A DNA stretch of 64,000 nt, from contig NC_071330.1 in the NCBI RefSeq assembly GCF_010183535.1, positions 12,505,717 through 12,569,716 of the forward strand, read 5' to 3'. The stretch is from Caenorhabditis remanei. Its lineage: Eukaryota > Nematoda > Chromadorea > Rhabditida > Rhabditidae. The translations under genes and the position numbers were made by a program. Below are positions 1-9,733 of the stretch, piece after piece; the first letter of the stretch is position 1, and every line of letters begins with the position of its first letter. A model generated the notes under the pieces. It did not search any database and was not told the origin of the DNA. It was given only the letters and a program-made list of their open reading frames with translations.

Positions 1-1310
1 GTTGATGATTAGGTTTTTAAAGGTCCTCTTTCTTGTTGTATTTTTAGATTTAGTTGGCATTTACGCCGACTTGGAAAGATCGCTTTTGAAGTCTATTCCC
101 CGCAGACCTATGCGTATCTATCGGTCTCCATATTGTGGTTAGCAAGTTTATTGACTAAAAAGTCTATTCCATGCAAGCCTATGGGTACTTAACCTGCATA
201 TTATGGTTCACTGGTTCAGTGACTGAAAAGTCAATCCCCCTGAAAACCTATGCGTATGTATCTGTCTGCATGGCACAATGCATAATGCGGTTTGCTGGTT
301 TATAGACTTCTTAAATGAACCTTTCAAGTCGGGTCAATTCCTACAGAAACTAATAGCGCGGCTAAAGAAAGAACCTTTGAAAACCCAATCATTCACTTTC
401 AAAATCTGCTTATAAGAAAAACTTATCTTACAGGAGACGATGGAAGAGAGACGTCGTCATCGCTGGTCGATTTGAGAATTCAGGCGAGAGATGTTTCCGA
501 TCGATAAGATCGAACAGCTGGTGTTCCCGAAACGAATTGCACGCATGAAAAGTTGAAAGCAGGTATTGCCAATGGCTCCGAAAACTCTGAAAATGCGAAC
601 TTTTGTTTCACTATAACTCTCGTCGGCAGATTAAGAAAAAGAGTAGTTAGGGTTTCAAAGGTCCTCTTTCTTGTTGTATTTTTTATTTTGTTTACCCTGA
701 CTTGGGAGGGTCGCTCGTGAAGTCTATTCCCTTCAAGCCTATGCGTATCTATTGGTCTCCATATTGTGGTTAGCAGGTTAATAGACTAAAAAGTTCATTC
801 CTTGCAAGCCTATGGGAACTTACCCTCCATAATATGGCTCACTGGTTCATTGACTACAGAGTCAATCCCCTGTAAGCCTATGGGCATCTAATGGTCTCCA
901 TATTTGCGGTTTACTAGTATATAGACTAGTCCCAGCAAGTCTATGGGTACTTACCCTGCATATTATGGTAAACTGGTTCATTGACTGAAAAGCCAATCCC
1001 TTGAAAACCTATGCGTATGTATCTGTCTGCATAATGCGGTTTGCTGGTTTATAGACTTCTCAAATGAGCCTTTCAAGTCGGGGTCAATTCCTACAAAAAA
1101 GAGTAGTGCGCAGTAAAAGAAAGGACCTATGAAAACCTAATCATCCATTTTCAAAATCTGCTTATAAGAAAAACTTATCTGACAAGAGACGATGGAAGAG
1201 AGACGTCGTCATCGATGGTCAATTTCAAAACTCAAACTGACGAGAGTTGTTTTCGATCGATAAGATCGAGTGTATTCAGTCGGGCAGGGCACGTCAATAT
1301 TCATCATTGT
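1..1310. repeat. Two-block satellite of ~66-bp units
   Basis: Two related blocks stand in direct order. Block 1 (about 10-525) and block 2 (about 650-1275) share the same leader (AGGTCCTCTTTCTTGTTGTA at 22 and 660), the same tail (GAGACGATGGAAGAGAGACG near 434 and 1188) and between them an array of ~66-bp units of the type AGTCTATTCC..CAAGCCTATGCGTATCTA..CTCCATATTGTGGTTAGCAGG. Block 1 has about three units and block 2 about five, which accounts for its extra ~100 bp. No long reading frame is present on either strand. Whether the array extends to the left cannot be seen. Confidence 0.85.
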
Positions 1311-1630
1311 TTTTATGTTTTATCACGAAAAATAAAAGATTCCCCCGAACGTGACATATTCACAAAATGAAGAAAAACACTTTTTTGTAGCTAAAAAAAG
1401 TCTATTTTTTACGTGAAGATCTTTATCAGAATGCTATAAATAACGACCGATTCTTCATAAATCAGGGGGACCTTATTCAAATGGCGGGTGGTTTTATTAA
1501 AATAGTAAGAGTTTGAAATCGGGTTTCAAAAAACACTTCGCTGCTAAATATGCTTCAAAGCCTTATTTGGATGTCAAAACAGAAATTATCTCGAATTTTT
1601 GTCAAAATTTCGAGTGTTGTCGAAATATCG
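1311..1630. other. AT-rich spacer
   Basis: I see no gene, RNA or clear repeat between the satellite and the Mutator-like element. Confidence 0.5.
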
Positions 1631-1639
1631 AAGATTTGT

Positions 1640-2403
1640 GGCAAAAACTCATTGACTACACCTCTCAATGACTACATTGTCTCATTGACTACACATTCTC
1701 AATGACTACAAAGTCTTATTGACTTCTTTTCTCTCAATGACTACACTTTTCTCATTGACTACACCACTCATTGACTACAAAATTCGAGGGATTCTCTCCT
1801 TGACTACATCTACAGTACTCGGCAAAGAGAACGCAGTACTCGCAGTTTTTAAGTTAAGATTGGTCAGCTTTGAGCATGTGCCACACCCTCACTGACTGTC
1901 TCACATTATTTTTCGCTAGTACAATATCCAAAACTAGAAAAAAAAAATTGGGGGATTCCAAATCAGTGTGCTGAAAGAGGAACAAAGTTTATCCAATCTG
2001 TGTGATTCTTAAGGGGGACCAGTTTTCACCATTCTCTTAGGCTTAGGTTTCTTAGAATTTTGGAAACAAACTTGACAAAAACGGTTATTATCGGTTTTCG
2101 TTTTTGTCAATTCTTTTCCGAATTTTAAGAAACCTAAGCCTAAGAGAATGGTGAAAACTCGTTCCTAATTTGGTCAGTCCGCTACTTTTTCCGGTCCTGT
2201 TTGGAAGATAAGGCTTCTGAGATATGTTATGAATTCAGATGGTCTAGTAGACTGTATTTCAGAGAGATGTAGTCAATGAGAGCATCCCTCAAATTTTGTA
2301 GTCAATGAGTGGTGTAGTCAATGAGAAAAGTGTAGTCATTGAGAAAAATGAAGTCAATGAGACTTTGTAGTCATTGAGAATGTGTAGTCAATGAGTTTTT
2401 GCC
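1640..2403. mobile_element. Mutator-like foldback element with 9-bp TSD
   Basis: The ends are GGCAAAAACTCATTGACTAC (1640) and its reverse complement ending ..GAGTTTTTGCC (2403), flanked by the same 9 bp, AAGATTTGT (1631-1639 and 2404-2412). Each arm of ~150 bp is itself built from repeated CTCATTGACTACA motifs in alternating spacing, so the arms are internally repetitive as well as inverted. Long arms with 9-bp duplications are typical of Mutator-like elements. The ~440-bp middle has no transposase frame, so the copy is non-autonomous. A separate hairpin (2021-2159) sits inside. Confidence 0.8.
2021..2159. repeat. Near-perfect hairpin inside the Mutator-like element
   Basis: AGTTTTCACCATTCTCTTAG at 2021 returns as its exact reverse complement ending at 2159, and pairing continues with few mismatches towards a centre near 2090, including ACAAAAACG/CGTTTTTGT. 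The total is ~139 bp. It is either a nested small MITE or a structural core of its host element. No target duplication is visible. Confidence 0.8.
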
Positions 2404-2534
2404 AAGATTTGTTACAATACAATAGATTTATTATCAGGTATAAAATAACAGAATAAAATCAGAATACATAAGAAAAAGCGAGCCCCCCCCTTTTATACCT
2501 TGTGAGTGTTGATCTTGAAGGTGTCATAAAATAA

Positions 2535-3581
2535 CAGACTTGCAACGGGCCGGACCGGGCCGAAATCAAATATTCTCCGGCCCGGCCCGGTCGGCCCGGA
2601 AGTTCAGTATTGAAAAAAAATTTAAAATTATTTTTTCGAAAATTTTCCGGTTTTTTTGAAAAATATTTCTTAAGAAGCACTATCTGTCAGACTTGCAAAA
2701 TATCGGCCCGGCCCGGCTCGGCCCGTCGGCCCGGCCCGGCCCGGCCCGGCCCGGGCCGGGCCGGGCCGGGCCGGGCCGGGCCGGGCCGGGCCGGGCCGGT
2801 AGAGAAAGTTGCCGGCCCGGCCCGGCCCGGTCGGCCCGGAGTCAAAAAATGAGCACAACTTTTTCACAAAATTTTTCGAAATTTTTTGAAATTTTCATCA
2901 AAAATAGTCAAAAATCCTATGTAAACTTGAGTTTTATCGATATGTAAAAACATAGTCGAAAATTCGACTTTTTTGCGAAAAAATCAAAAAATTTTCAAAA
3001 AAATTCAAATTTTCAAATTTTTGTACTGTGACCCGGGCCGACCGGGCCGGGCCGGGCCAGGCCGGGCCGGGCCAGGCCGGGCCGGGCCGGGCCGGGCCGG
3101 GCCGGGCCGGGCCGGTGAAAATTCTCAAATCGGCCCGGCCCGGCCCGGCCCGGCCCGGCCCGTTGCAAGTATGCTATCTGTAGGAGTGAGAATGTTAGTG
3201 TTGTGCGTTTTCACTCAAAAATTCACAAAAATTCAAATTTCCCAGATAACATTGTGAAAAAAACTATTGGTACATTTCAGGAGTGTTTGATGTTTTTTCC
3301 ACTTTTCTCAAAAAATCCCACTAGAAGCCATAAAATTTCAAATCGTATTCCAACTGAAAACATCAAAAACAGGAAAACTTTTTTGAATTTTTTTGATATT
3401 TTGAAAAATCACATAAGGATCCCCCTTTATGAAAATATGTTTTCCGAAAAATAAAAAATAAATTATTTAAAAAACGATTTTTGTAGGTTTTAAAGGTTTT
3501 TGAGAAAATGAAATGTTTGAAAAAAAACTGTAGTGAAAAAAGTTCAAAACTTCAAATCCGGCCCGGAATTTTGCAAGTCTG
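2535..3581. mobile_element. hAT-like GC-rich MITE (outer of a nested pair)
   Basis: The terminal inverted repeats are CAGACTTGCAA (2535-2545) and TTGCAAGTCTG (3571-3581), flanked by the 8-bp duplication TAAAATAA (2527-2534 and 3582-3589). The duplicated segment at 9520-9600 has the same flank without the element and with a single TAAAATAA (9545-9552), an intact empty site. The body has GGCCCGG-type text next to its ends and AT-rich filler, and it hosts a second element at 2688-3173. CAG ends with 8-bp duplications indicate the hAT superfamily. No transposase is encoded. Confidence 0.93.
2688..3173. mobile_element. hAT-like GC-rich MITE nested in the 2535-3581 element
   Basis: The ends are CAGACTTGCAA (2688) and TTGCAAGTATG (to 3173), with an 8-bp duplication CTATCTGT on both sides (2680-2687 and 3174-3181). 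It contains two blocks of GGCCCGG/GGCCGGG repeats (about 2705-2840 and 3031-3162) separated by ~190 bp of AT-rich sequence. It interrupts the outer element, so it is the younger insertion. The Pro/Ala/Gly/Arg-rich open frames across it are artefacts of the repeat. Confidence 0.92.
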
Positions 3582-3763
3582 TAAAATAATCCCCCTACAC
3601 AGCTAACGCGCCTACCGTGCGGTAGATTCCGGCTACTGTAGCAGACAAGCCACGTCATCTATGATTGACACCCTATAGGACACCCCCAGCAGTACTCTGT
3701 ACATCTACCCTCATCTCTTCTCCCATACAACACTCATCCATTGATTTTCTTCTCTTTTCGGCC

Positions 3764-4478
3764 ATGGTGTTCTCAATAATCACTGGAATCCCAATGTGTT
3801 GTATCTATTTCGCTTCTCAGTTGGGTGCTGCTTATCCGGAATTGCACGATGGAATTCAATTAGAAACCATCAGAGTGCTTCCATACGAAACGATCATGAT
3901 ATTCTTTTTTCCCCTTCCTCCACATCTTGGTGGTGTAATTGAAGATAGTCATACCGCAATATTTTATCTTTTTGGTATGATACAATCTGCATTTTTATGT
4001 AATGTATGCAATTTATTGTACTATAATTATGAATGGGTGAGTAGTTTCAATAAAATATCTTTAAAAACTTGAGAAATTTCAGATGAGTCCCCATTGTGGT
4101 AGAATAATGTCAACAATGTTCATGTGTTATGGGATACGAAGAGTGTTCAATTTCAGAAGTGTTCTTATTCCAAAGTTGCCTATTCAAGTTCCATGGAAAT
4201 CAATTCTCTTCTTCACTCTCTTCTTTTCAATTTCGGGATTCTATGTATCTCAATATTCTGTAAGTAAAAGTCATGATCTACCGATATTCATCCAGCATTT
4301 TCAGACATTTCACATGATGCTTCGTCATTTCTATGTATACTTTCTTTGCATTGAAATTTCCATTTGGTATTACACCAAAGAATTTCGTATGTTTTCTAGA
4401 TTTCCAGTGGACTGGCTTTGTGGTCACTCAGTTGCTCGGAATACAACTGTGTATAGAAACTGGAATATCCAGAAATAA
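3764..4478 (+). CDS. Unrecognised multi-pass membrane protein, unit-1 copy
   Basis: Three exons, 3764-4036, 4083-4259 and 4305-4478, give a 207-aa protein. The start is GCCATGG, and the paralogue begins at the equivalent ATG. The introns are 46 and 45 bp with TTTCAG acceptors; the second keeps frame if retained, so an isoform with ~15 extra residues is possible. The protein has about four hydrophobic stretches (near residues 3-20, 44-52, 64-82 and 127-145) and many aromatic residues. An AATAAA follows at ~4503. It could be a trimmed relative of a nematode chemoreceptor family, but I do not recognise a family motif and assign no function. The copy at 9734-10449 is nearly identical and keeps all splice sites, which argues for a real gene. 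It lies in a tandemly duplicated unit upstream of the 6738 gene. Confidence 0.65.
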
Positions 4479-4686
4479 TTTCTTTTTGTTAAACTCTTTT
4501 CTAATAAAATAAAATATTTCCGAAACATAATGCAACTCGTGCGTATCCTTTATATATATACCGAAACAAAGGCTATAATTTCTTGGCGTGTCTCAACTCA
4601 ATAACGAAATACCAGAATTAATACGAAACGGTATGTTTCTATAATACCGGACAAATTACCGTAAAAACTGTATTGGAGCGACACCT

Positions 4687-5145
4687 AGTCTTTTTGTGTT
4701 AGTAAGCACACCAATGTGAAAAAAAACGATATGAATACTGTATTCAAAACCTAAAATAACATATTTCACAATTTCTCGAAATTTCTATAAACAGTAGTTT
4801 TAACAATCTTTGTGAAATCAGTAAAAAAGTGTCCCGGCCATCTGGAGAACAGATGGAATTCTTTGGTATAATAGTAAATTGAATATTCGATACACAGACA
4901 ATAGACATAGAGATGACAGAGCATCATGTAGAATGTCTGAAAATTTGGAATAATTATCAAAAGAGCGAGGATACACAACTCACCACAAATTGATATACAC
5001 TTTTTTACTGATTTCACAAAGATTGTTAAAACTACTGTTTATAGAAATTTCGAGAAATTGTGAAATATGTTATTTTAGGTTTTCAATACAGTATTCATAT
5101 CGTTTTTTTTTTCACATTGGTGTGCTTACTAACACAAAAAAGACT
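4687..5145. repeat. Foldback with ~146-bp arms capturing a gene fragment
   Basis: The arm 4687-4832 is repeated in inverted form at 4997-5145 with only a few differences, mostly in A/T run length. The ~164-bp loop carries a piece of the last exon of the 3764-type gene in antisense, and each arm contains the very end of that exon (TTVYRNFEKL). This looks like an inverted duplication of an exon segment rather than a transposon with its own ends. Transcription would give a long double-stranded hairpin. Confidence 0.8.
4766..4956 (-). pseudogene. Antisense exon-3 fragment of the 207-aa membrane protein family
   Basis: Read on the minus strand, the frame contains FQTFYMMLCHLYVYCLC, YYYTKEFHLFSRWP and TTVYRNFEKL, matching FQTFHMMLRHFYVYFLC, WYYTKEFRMFSRFP and TTVYRNWNIQK of exon 3 at 4305-4478. 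Exons 1 and 2 are absent nearby, so this is a broken copy. Confidence 0.7.
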
Positions 5146-5239
5146 CCTGTCCTCCCAGCTCGTCCTCTCTGGGCAGATGGTCCATCCCCCATTATCCTCC
5201 TCATTTCTCCCTTCTCCTTTTTCTGTCTCTCGGGAAAAT

Positions 5240-5385
5240 ATCGATTGGCTTTCCCTTCCATTGAAACTTCAATTTGGTATCATACAAAAGAATTTCGACT
5301 GATTTGTCGATGGCCACGGGAATATTGCATTGATTATCATAGAGCATATTATACAACTGTTTATACTAACGCTCGAAATGAGATG
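5240..5385 (+). pseudogene. Second exon-3 fragment, plus strand
   Basis: The plus strand encodes IETSIWYHTKEFRLICRWPR and then YYTTVYTNARNEM, related to exon 3 of the 3764-4478 gene. No initiating exon or upstream exon of this family is adjacent. It continues from the right arm of the foldback, so the region holds at least three copies of the same exon in mixed orientation. Confidence 0.6.
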
Positions 5386-5439
5386 AGTTCTGACGTCCCA
5401 CGTCCCGGATAGTCAGAAAACGGCTGAAAATGAAAATAT

Positions 5440-6737
5440 ATTCTTCTTGAAACATTGGAAATCGCGTCCTCAGCTATGTCTTCAGGATCTGTGAAACGTT
5501 GACTACTCTCTGACACAAATTGACTGTTTTCCAAAAAATGAATAAACTTGTTCTTTTTCTCTGATTGTATTATCTGATTTATCGTGTTATTCTTATAAAA
5601 ACTCTCTAAAAAACAGCTGAAAATACAAACAATCAAGCTTCTCAACTCAAACACATGAAGAGCACTGAGAGCTAAAACCTAGTTTTAACTCTGCACTAGA
5701 GCTGGAGATGAAGTGAAATCTGGATTACATTTTTTGAATATAGAAACATTTCTTAAGTCTACGAAATAATCTTGAACTCCTCACGCAATAAAAACCACTC
5801 GACTAACAATAGAGCGCAGTTATCCAAACTCTGTCAAAACTTCATTAGTAATCTATCAATTCAAGACAAAAAAGATTTTCCGTCATGTCTCAACTCGAAA
5901 CACAAAATACCAGCATCTTTACGAAACGGTATGTTTCTATGAGAGTAGAACATACACATATTCGTCAGACTGTCGGTAAAGAGGTTATGAGGAGCAATAC
6001 GGTGGACATCAAAAAAAGAAACTTACGTTATCAGTTCATTCAATTATAGCAAATCCAGACCTTAACCAAGCTGTGGTAACTCTCCTCTTCTGGAAGTTTG
6101 AAGATCTTGAAAGAATGGAATTCTTTTCGAGATTCTGGCGTCGGATCCGTTGTGGATGCTCTTCAGCTGTAGATTCTAAAATAACGATTAAAGTTGAATT
6201 GAAACAATGAAATATTGAATGAGTTAGTTTAACAACTATGTTGAAACAAGAGCAGTTGCATTCAACTTAAAAAGAAAACTAGAGCCCGCGTAAAACTGAT
6301 TATGAGAGCCAAACCGGTAGATCAATGTTTTGAGAAAACCTTAAAAAATTTCTAAATGAGTCGTGAACATTTTTAAACGGTGTTGTAATCTCCTAGAATA
6401 CATAATTATATTAACGTGTCCCCAGCGTGCTAATCTTGTGTTTTGGAATATTTGACCTACCTAGTCTCTTTCCTCGATATACAAAAGGTGCGCGGCACCG
6501 CACGCTCCTTTCTATCCTTCTTTGCCTTCCTTATATTCTATGAACCCTGATTCAGTCATTCCCATCTATTCTAAGATTCTCTAATCTCGGCCCCTGTTTT
6601 ATCCACGTTTCCCTTTATTGTATCTCCTTTCTATTCAGTCTTTCTAATAAAGTCTATTTTTTTAATTACTGTCGTCCCTCGCACTACACTACCCCCAGCG
6701 ATAGACACAACAGATTCGTGAACATTTTTCAGCGGAC
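5440..6737. other. Duplicated intergenic sequence, unit 1
   Basis: No gene is supported. The part 5468-5655 is a diverged direct copy of 8939-9125 (both contain AATTGACTGTTTTCCA and CAGCTGAAAATACAAA), and 5805-6000 is a close copy of 10545-10735. The remainder up to the 6738 start is unique, pyrimidine-rich near 6500-6660 and probably promoter or leader. A TTTTTCAG at 6726-6733 just before the ATG at 6738 is a likely trans-splice acceptor. Confidence 0.6.
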
Positions 6738-8575
6738 ATGAATATCCTCGACTTCTTTCAACCACCAGCCACCGAGTTCAACATATGGCACGTGCTGATC
6801 TCCCTCATGTCTCTCATCTTCCAGTTTGACATCGAGAACCAGCAAAGATATTTCGTCAATGGAACCACCGTTGAAGTCTCGGCCTGGACTCTCATTTGGT
6901 CAAGCGGACCATCCGAGATGATTGGACTTCTGACAGCAGCTTTGCTCTCACTGGGAAGGATTCGATACATGGCGATTCCTTTCATTAGCAATGCGACCAT
7001 GTTGACAGGATCCTTTGGTCTCCATTCGTACGGCTCAGCTTTCGGACTCGGTTTGTTTTTAAATATCTTCAGCACTTCTATTGTTTTCTCATTTCAGCGG
7101 CGAAAACGATACAAGTATTCTTCTGCCAGGAAATCTTGTATTTCTACGCATGCGAATTTCCCACCTTCTTCGAAGATTGCTTCTCCTCGATGTCGTCTCG
7201 CAATCGGAGGACGCTCAATGATGTTGTCACCAGCTTCATCGAATCCAATCCACTATTGAGCACGTCGGACGTTGCAAATTACAAGATTTTGGAAGAGACC
7301 ACGTTGAATTGGGATGGGTACGACAAAGTACACCACTTCTGGAAACTCCTGCATCCATCGGACGAGAATTTCACATTTTGGCTCTTGCTTGTTGGCTTCT
7401 TCTTGCTACTGCTTCATCACAATGTCGAGAACAGCCAAAGGATGGATATCCACATCACAGAGGAGAGCAACAGCACATTGGTCGTCGCACTGTATAATTC
7501 AGTCACATCCTTCTACCAGAAGAACAGCACAGAGCAGATGGAGTACATTCGAGTTCTGATCGAATCGCCACCTAGTGCATTCACTAGCTTCATTTCTGGA
7601 GCATTTCTTGCTATTCCAAGGATATACCTGGTCGCCACCAACCCGATCGTCTCCAATCTCTCTGTTTTGTCCCACATTGGAAGCATGCAAGCTGTCGGAT
7701 CAGGATTTGGGATCGGTACGTAAAGTTCGAAATCCTTAATAGTAACCAATTCTATCTTAGATTCAACGACAGTCTTCATCGGTCTCGGGTACGATTGGAA
7801 GGTCAGTGGATTAGTCAATGGCGTTGCATATCTCTTTGCTCCGGTCTTCACCAGCTTCTTGGTGAACTACATTCCGTGGTGCACCCGTCTGTGGTGGAGA
7901 GGAGGAGTCACCACGTTGATCCAGTTTTTCCTCTACTTCTGTTACATCAGAAGTCCAACATTTTTCGAGGACAACATCCGGAAAATTTGGCCATCCGCTC
8001 CTTGGAATGCCACAAGAAGGACACTCCAACGGATCCGAAGTTCCTCCCTTCATCGCAGCTCGTCTCGAGTGTTCAACGCCTTCGCCCACACAACTCCCAC
8101 TCCCTTGGAGACAATCGGAAAGGTAGTTGAACAGATGTTGGGATCCGATTCTAAGGTCGAGAACTGCGTAGTATCTGCTACCGTCAATCTCACTGCAGAA
8201 GGGAAGAAGATCGGGAGACACGGTTCACCGATTCACCACTTGCTTCGGACCTTCAGTGAAACATGCCAAGATACTGGAAACTTCAACGTTCTGAAAAGAG
8301 ATTTGCTGGAAGGAGCGGTCGAATCAGACATCAAAACAGAAGTCATCGATCAGTGCATCCATAAGAGATACTTGAGAGTGAAGAGAAGGGACAACGTCCA
8401 ATTACTCGAAGCTTCAAGAGCACGGAGCGATGCATATGGTAGAGATAGAGTGAGTTACTTCGAATATTTCGACTGTCTATCAATATATGTTTCTAGACTA
8501 ATCATCGAGGGAAACTTCAGCCAACGAGTCAAGGATGAAGCCTCTCCTCGCTTCTCACTTCGATTAAACCATTGA
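6738..8575 (+). CDS. Unrecognised membrane protein with internally duplicated N-terminal module
   Basis: Exons 6738-7050, 7098-7715 and 7761-8575 join in frame to 581 aa; both introns are phase 1. I do not recognise the family. A module of ~110 residues (F..W hydrophobic segment, ..ENQQR or ENSQR, then a glycine/serine-rich hydrophobic stretch ending GSxFG) occurs twice, at residues ~1-105 and ~190-310. The paralogue at 11020-12334 has it once. After it come hydrophobic segments and a soluble C-terminal half with LETIGKVVEQMLGSDSKVEN. Near the 3' end, homology to the paralogue continues only after a frame change around 8400-8410 and would use a donor at ~8450 and acceptor before 8498; the current frame instead reads through to the stop at 8573-8575. 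The C-terminus is therefore uncertain, possibly frameshifted. Confidence 0.65.
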
Positions 8576-9733
8576 GTTCATCATCTCTATCAACCATCCA
8601 CTACACCATCACTCCACTCCACTTCAAACCCTTTTCGCTTTCTCTCTCTCCCTCTCACTTCTCACTCATTTATCACTTTCTTTCGGTTTTTGTCTAATTT
8701 TGTTTATTTTTGCCTCGGTTAACCGAGCTGATTAACTGATAAAAAGGGAAACTCACTTCTCTTCCAATCTCTTCTAGTCAAATCTCCTCCTATCCCTCCT
8801 ATCGCTATTTGCTTCGTAGTCACTTGGTCTTCTTTGACTCTATTCGTCGTTGTTATTGTCGGCGATTCTCAAAAAAAAACGAATTATTACGGATATTTGG
8901 AATTTTCGAAAAAAAACACATCAGAAAAATTAACCTGACAACCCAGCTGTGTCTTCAGACTGTGAAAGTTTGACTACTCTCCGACATAAATTGACTGTTT
9001 TCCAGAAAAGAATGAACTTATTCATTTTCCCTGATTGTATTATCTGATTCTTGGTGTAACTCTTATAGAAACTCCCAAAAACAGCTGAAAATACAAAAAT
9101 TGATCGATCAAGTTTCTCAACTCAAAGTACACTGGATGACATCTACATATATATCAAGTTTTTGAGTATAGAAACTATTTCGGCACAAAAAGGATCGTGT
9201 TCCAGACATCCCCTACAAAATGAAAAGTGTTTCAGTGAAATTAGAAATATTCGACAACTTGTGAAGAGGGGATTCTTCATCATTTCATCTAAAAATAATT
9301 GTTTTTCATCCAAAGTTTTCAGATTTGGTGACTTGCTCTCCAAATTTTAAGAGCCCCTGTTAGCCGATAGTTTCAGATGCCCATCGGGTCGCACTGTGAA
9401 CTGGCATTGTGTTTGACCTCTGAATCTAAAATCTGAAATAGAGCTTTGGTCAACCCATCTGCACAATTCCCCTGTGTCTGATGGCCCACACCATCAGATA
9501 CAGGGGAATTGTGCAGCTAATGAGTGTTGATCTTGAAGGTGCCCTAAAATAATCCCCCTACACAGCTAACGGACCTACCGTGCGGTAGACTCCGGCCACT
9601 GTAGCAGACAAGCCACGTACATCTATGATTGACACCCTATAGGACACTCCCAGCAGTACTCTGTACATAAACCCTCATCTCATCTCTCCCCCAGACAACA
9701 CACCTCCATTGATTTTCTTCCCTTCTCATCGTC
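8576..9733. other. 3' flank of unit 1 and junction of the tandem duplication
   Basis: No gene is seen. The part 8580-8940 is the 3' flank of the upstream gene and is paralogous to 12340-12750 (both end GGCGATTCTCAA..ACCTGACAA). The part 8939-9125 repeats 5468-5655. From about 9517 the second unit begins, matching the sequence around 2500 and 3582 onwards, with the empty MITE site at 9545-9552. Confidence 0.65.
9459..9516. repeat. Fully paired 26-bp hairpin
   Basis: The arms are CTGCACAATTCCCCTGTGTC.. (9459-9484) and 9491-9516, perfectly complementary except one position that would be a G.U pair in RNA, with a 6-nt loop (CCCACA). It lies a few bases before the boundary of the duplicated unit and has no counterpart in the unit-1 flank. 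It could be a minimal MITE, a small-RNA hairpin or a recombination footprint. Confidence 0.8.

Noticed and set aside
1..1310. CRISPR-like repeat-spacer array
   Set aside because: The units are contiguous, diverged and lack unique spacers of constant length, and the DNA is a nematode nuclear genome.
2610..3257. Overlapping Pro/Ala/Gly/Arg-rich open frames on both strands
   Set aside because: They are translations of GGCCCGG repeats inside the nested MITEs, open on both strands because the repeat has no stop codons.
9143..9350. Small overlapping frames on both strands near 9.2 kb
   Set aside because: They lie in the duplicated 3' flank, are not preserved in the other unit and have no motif.
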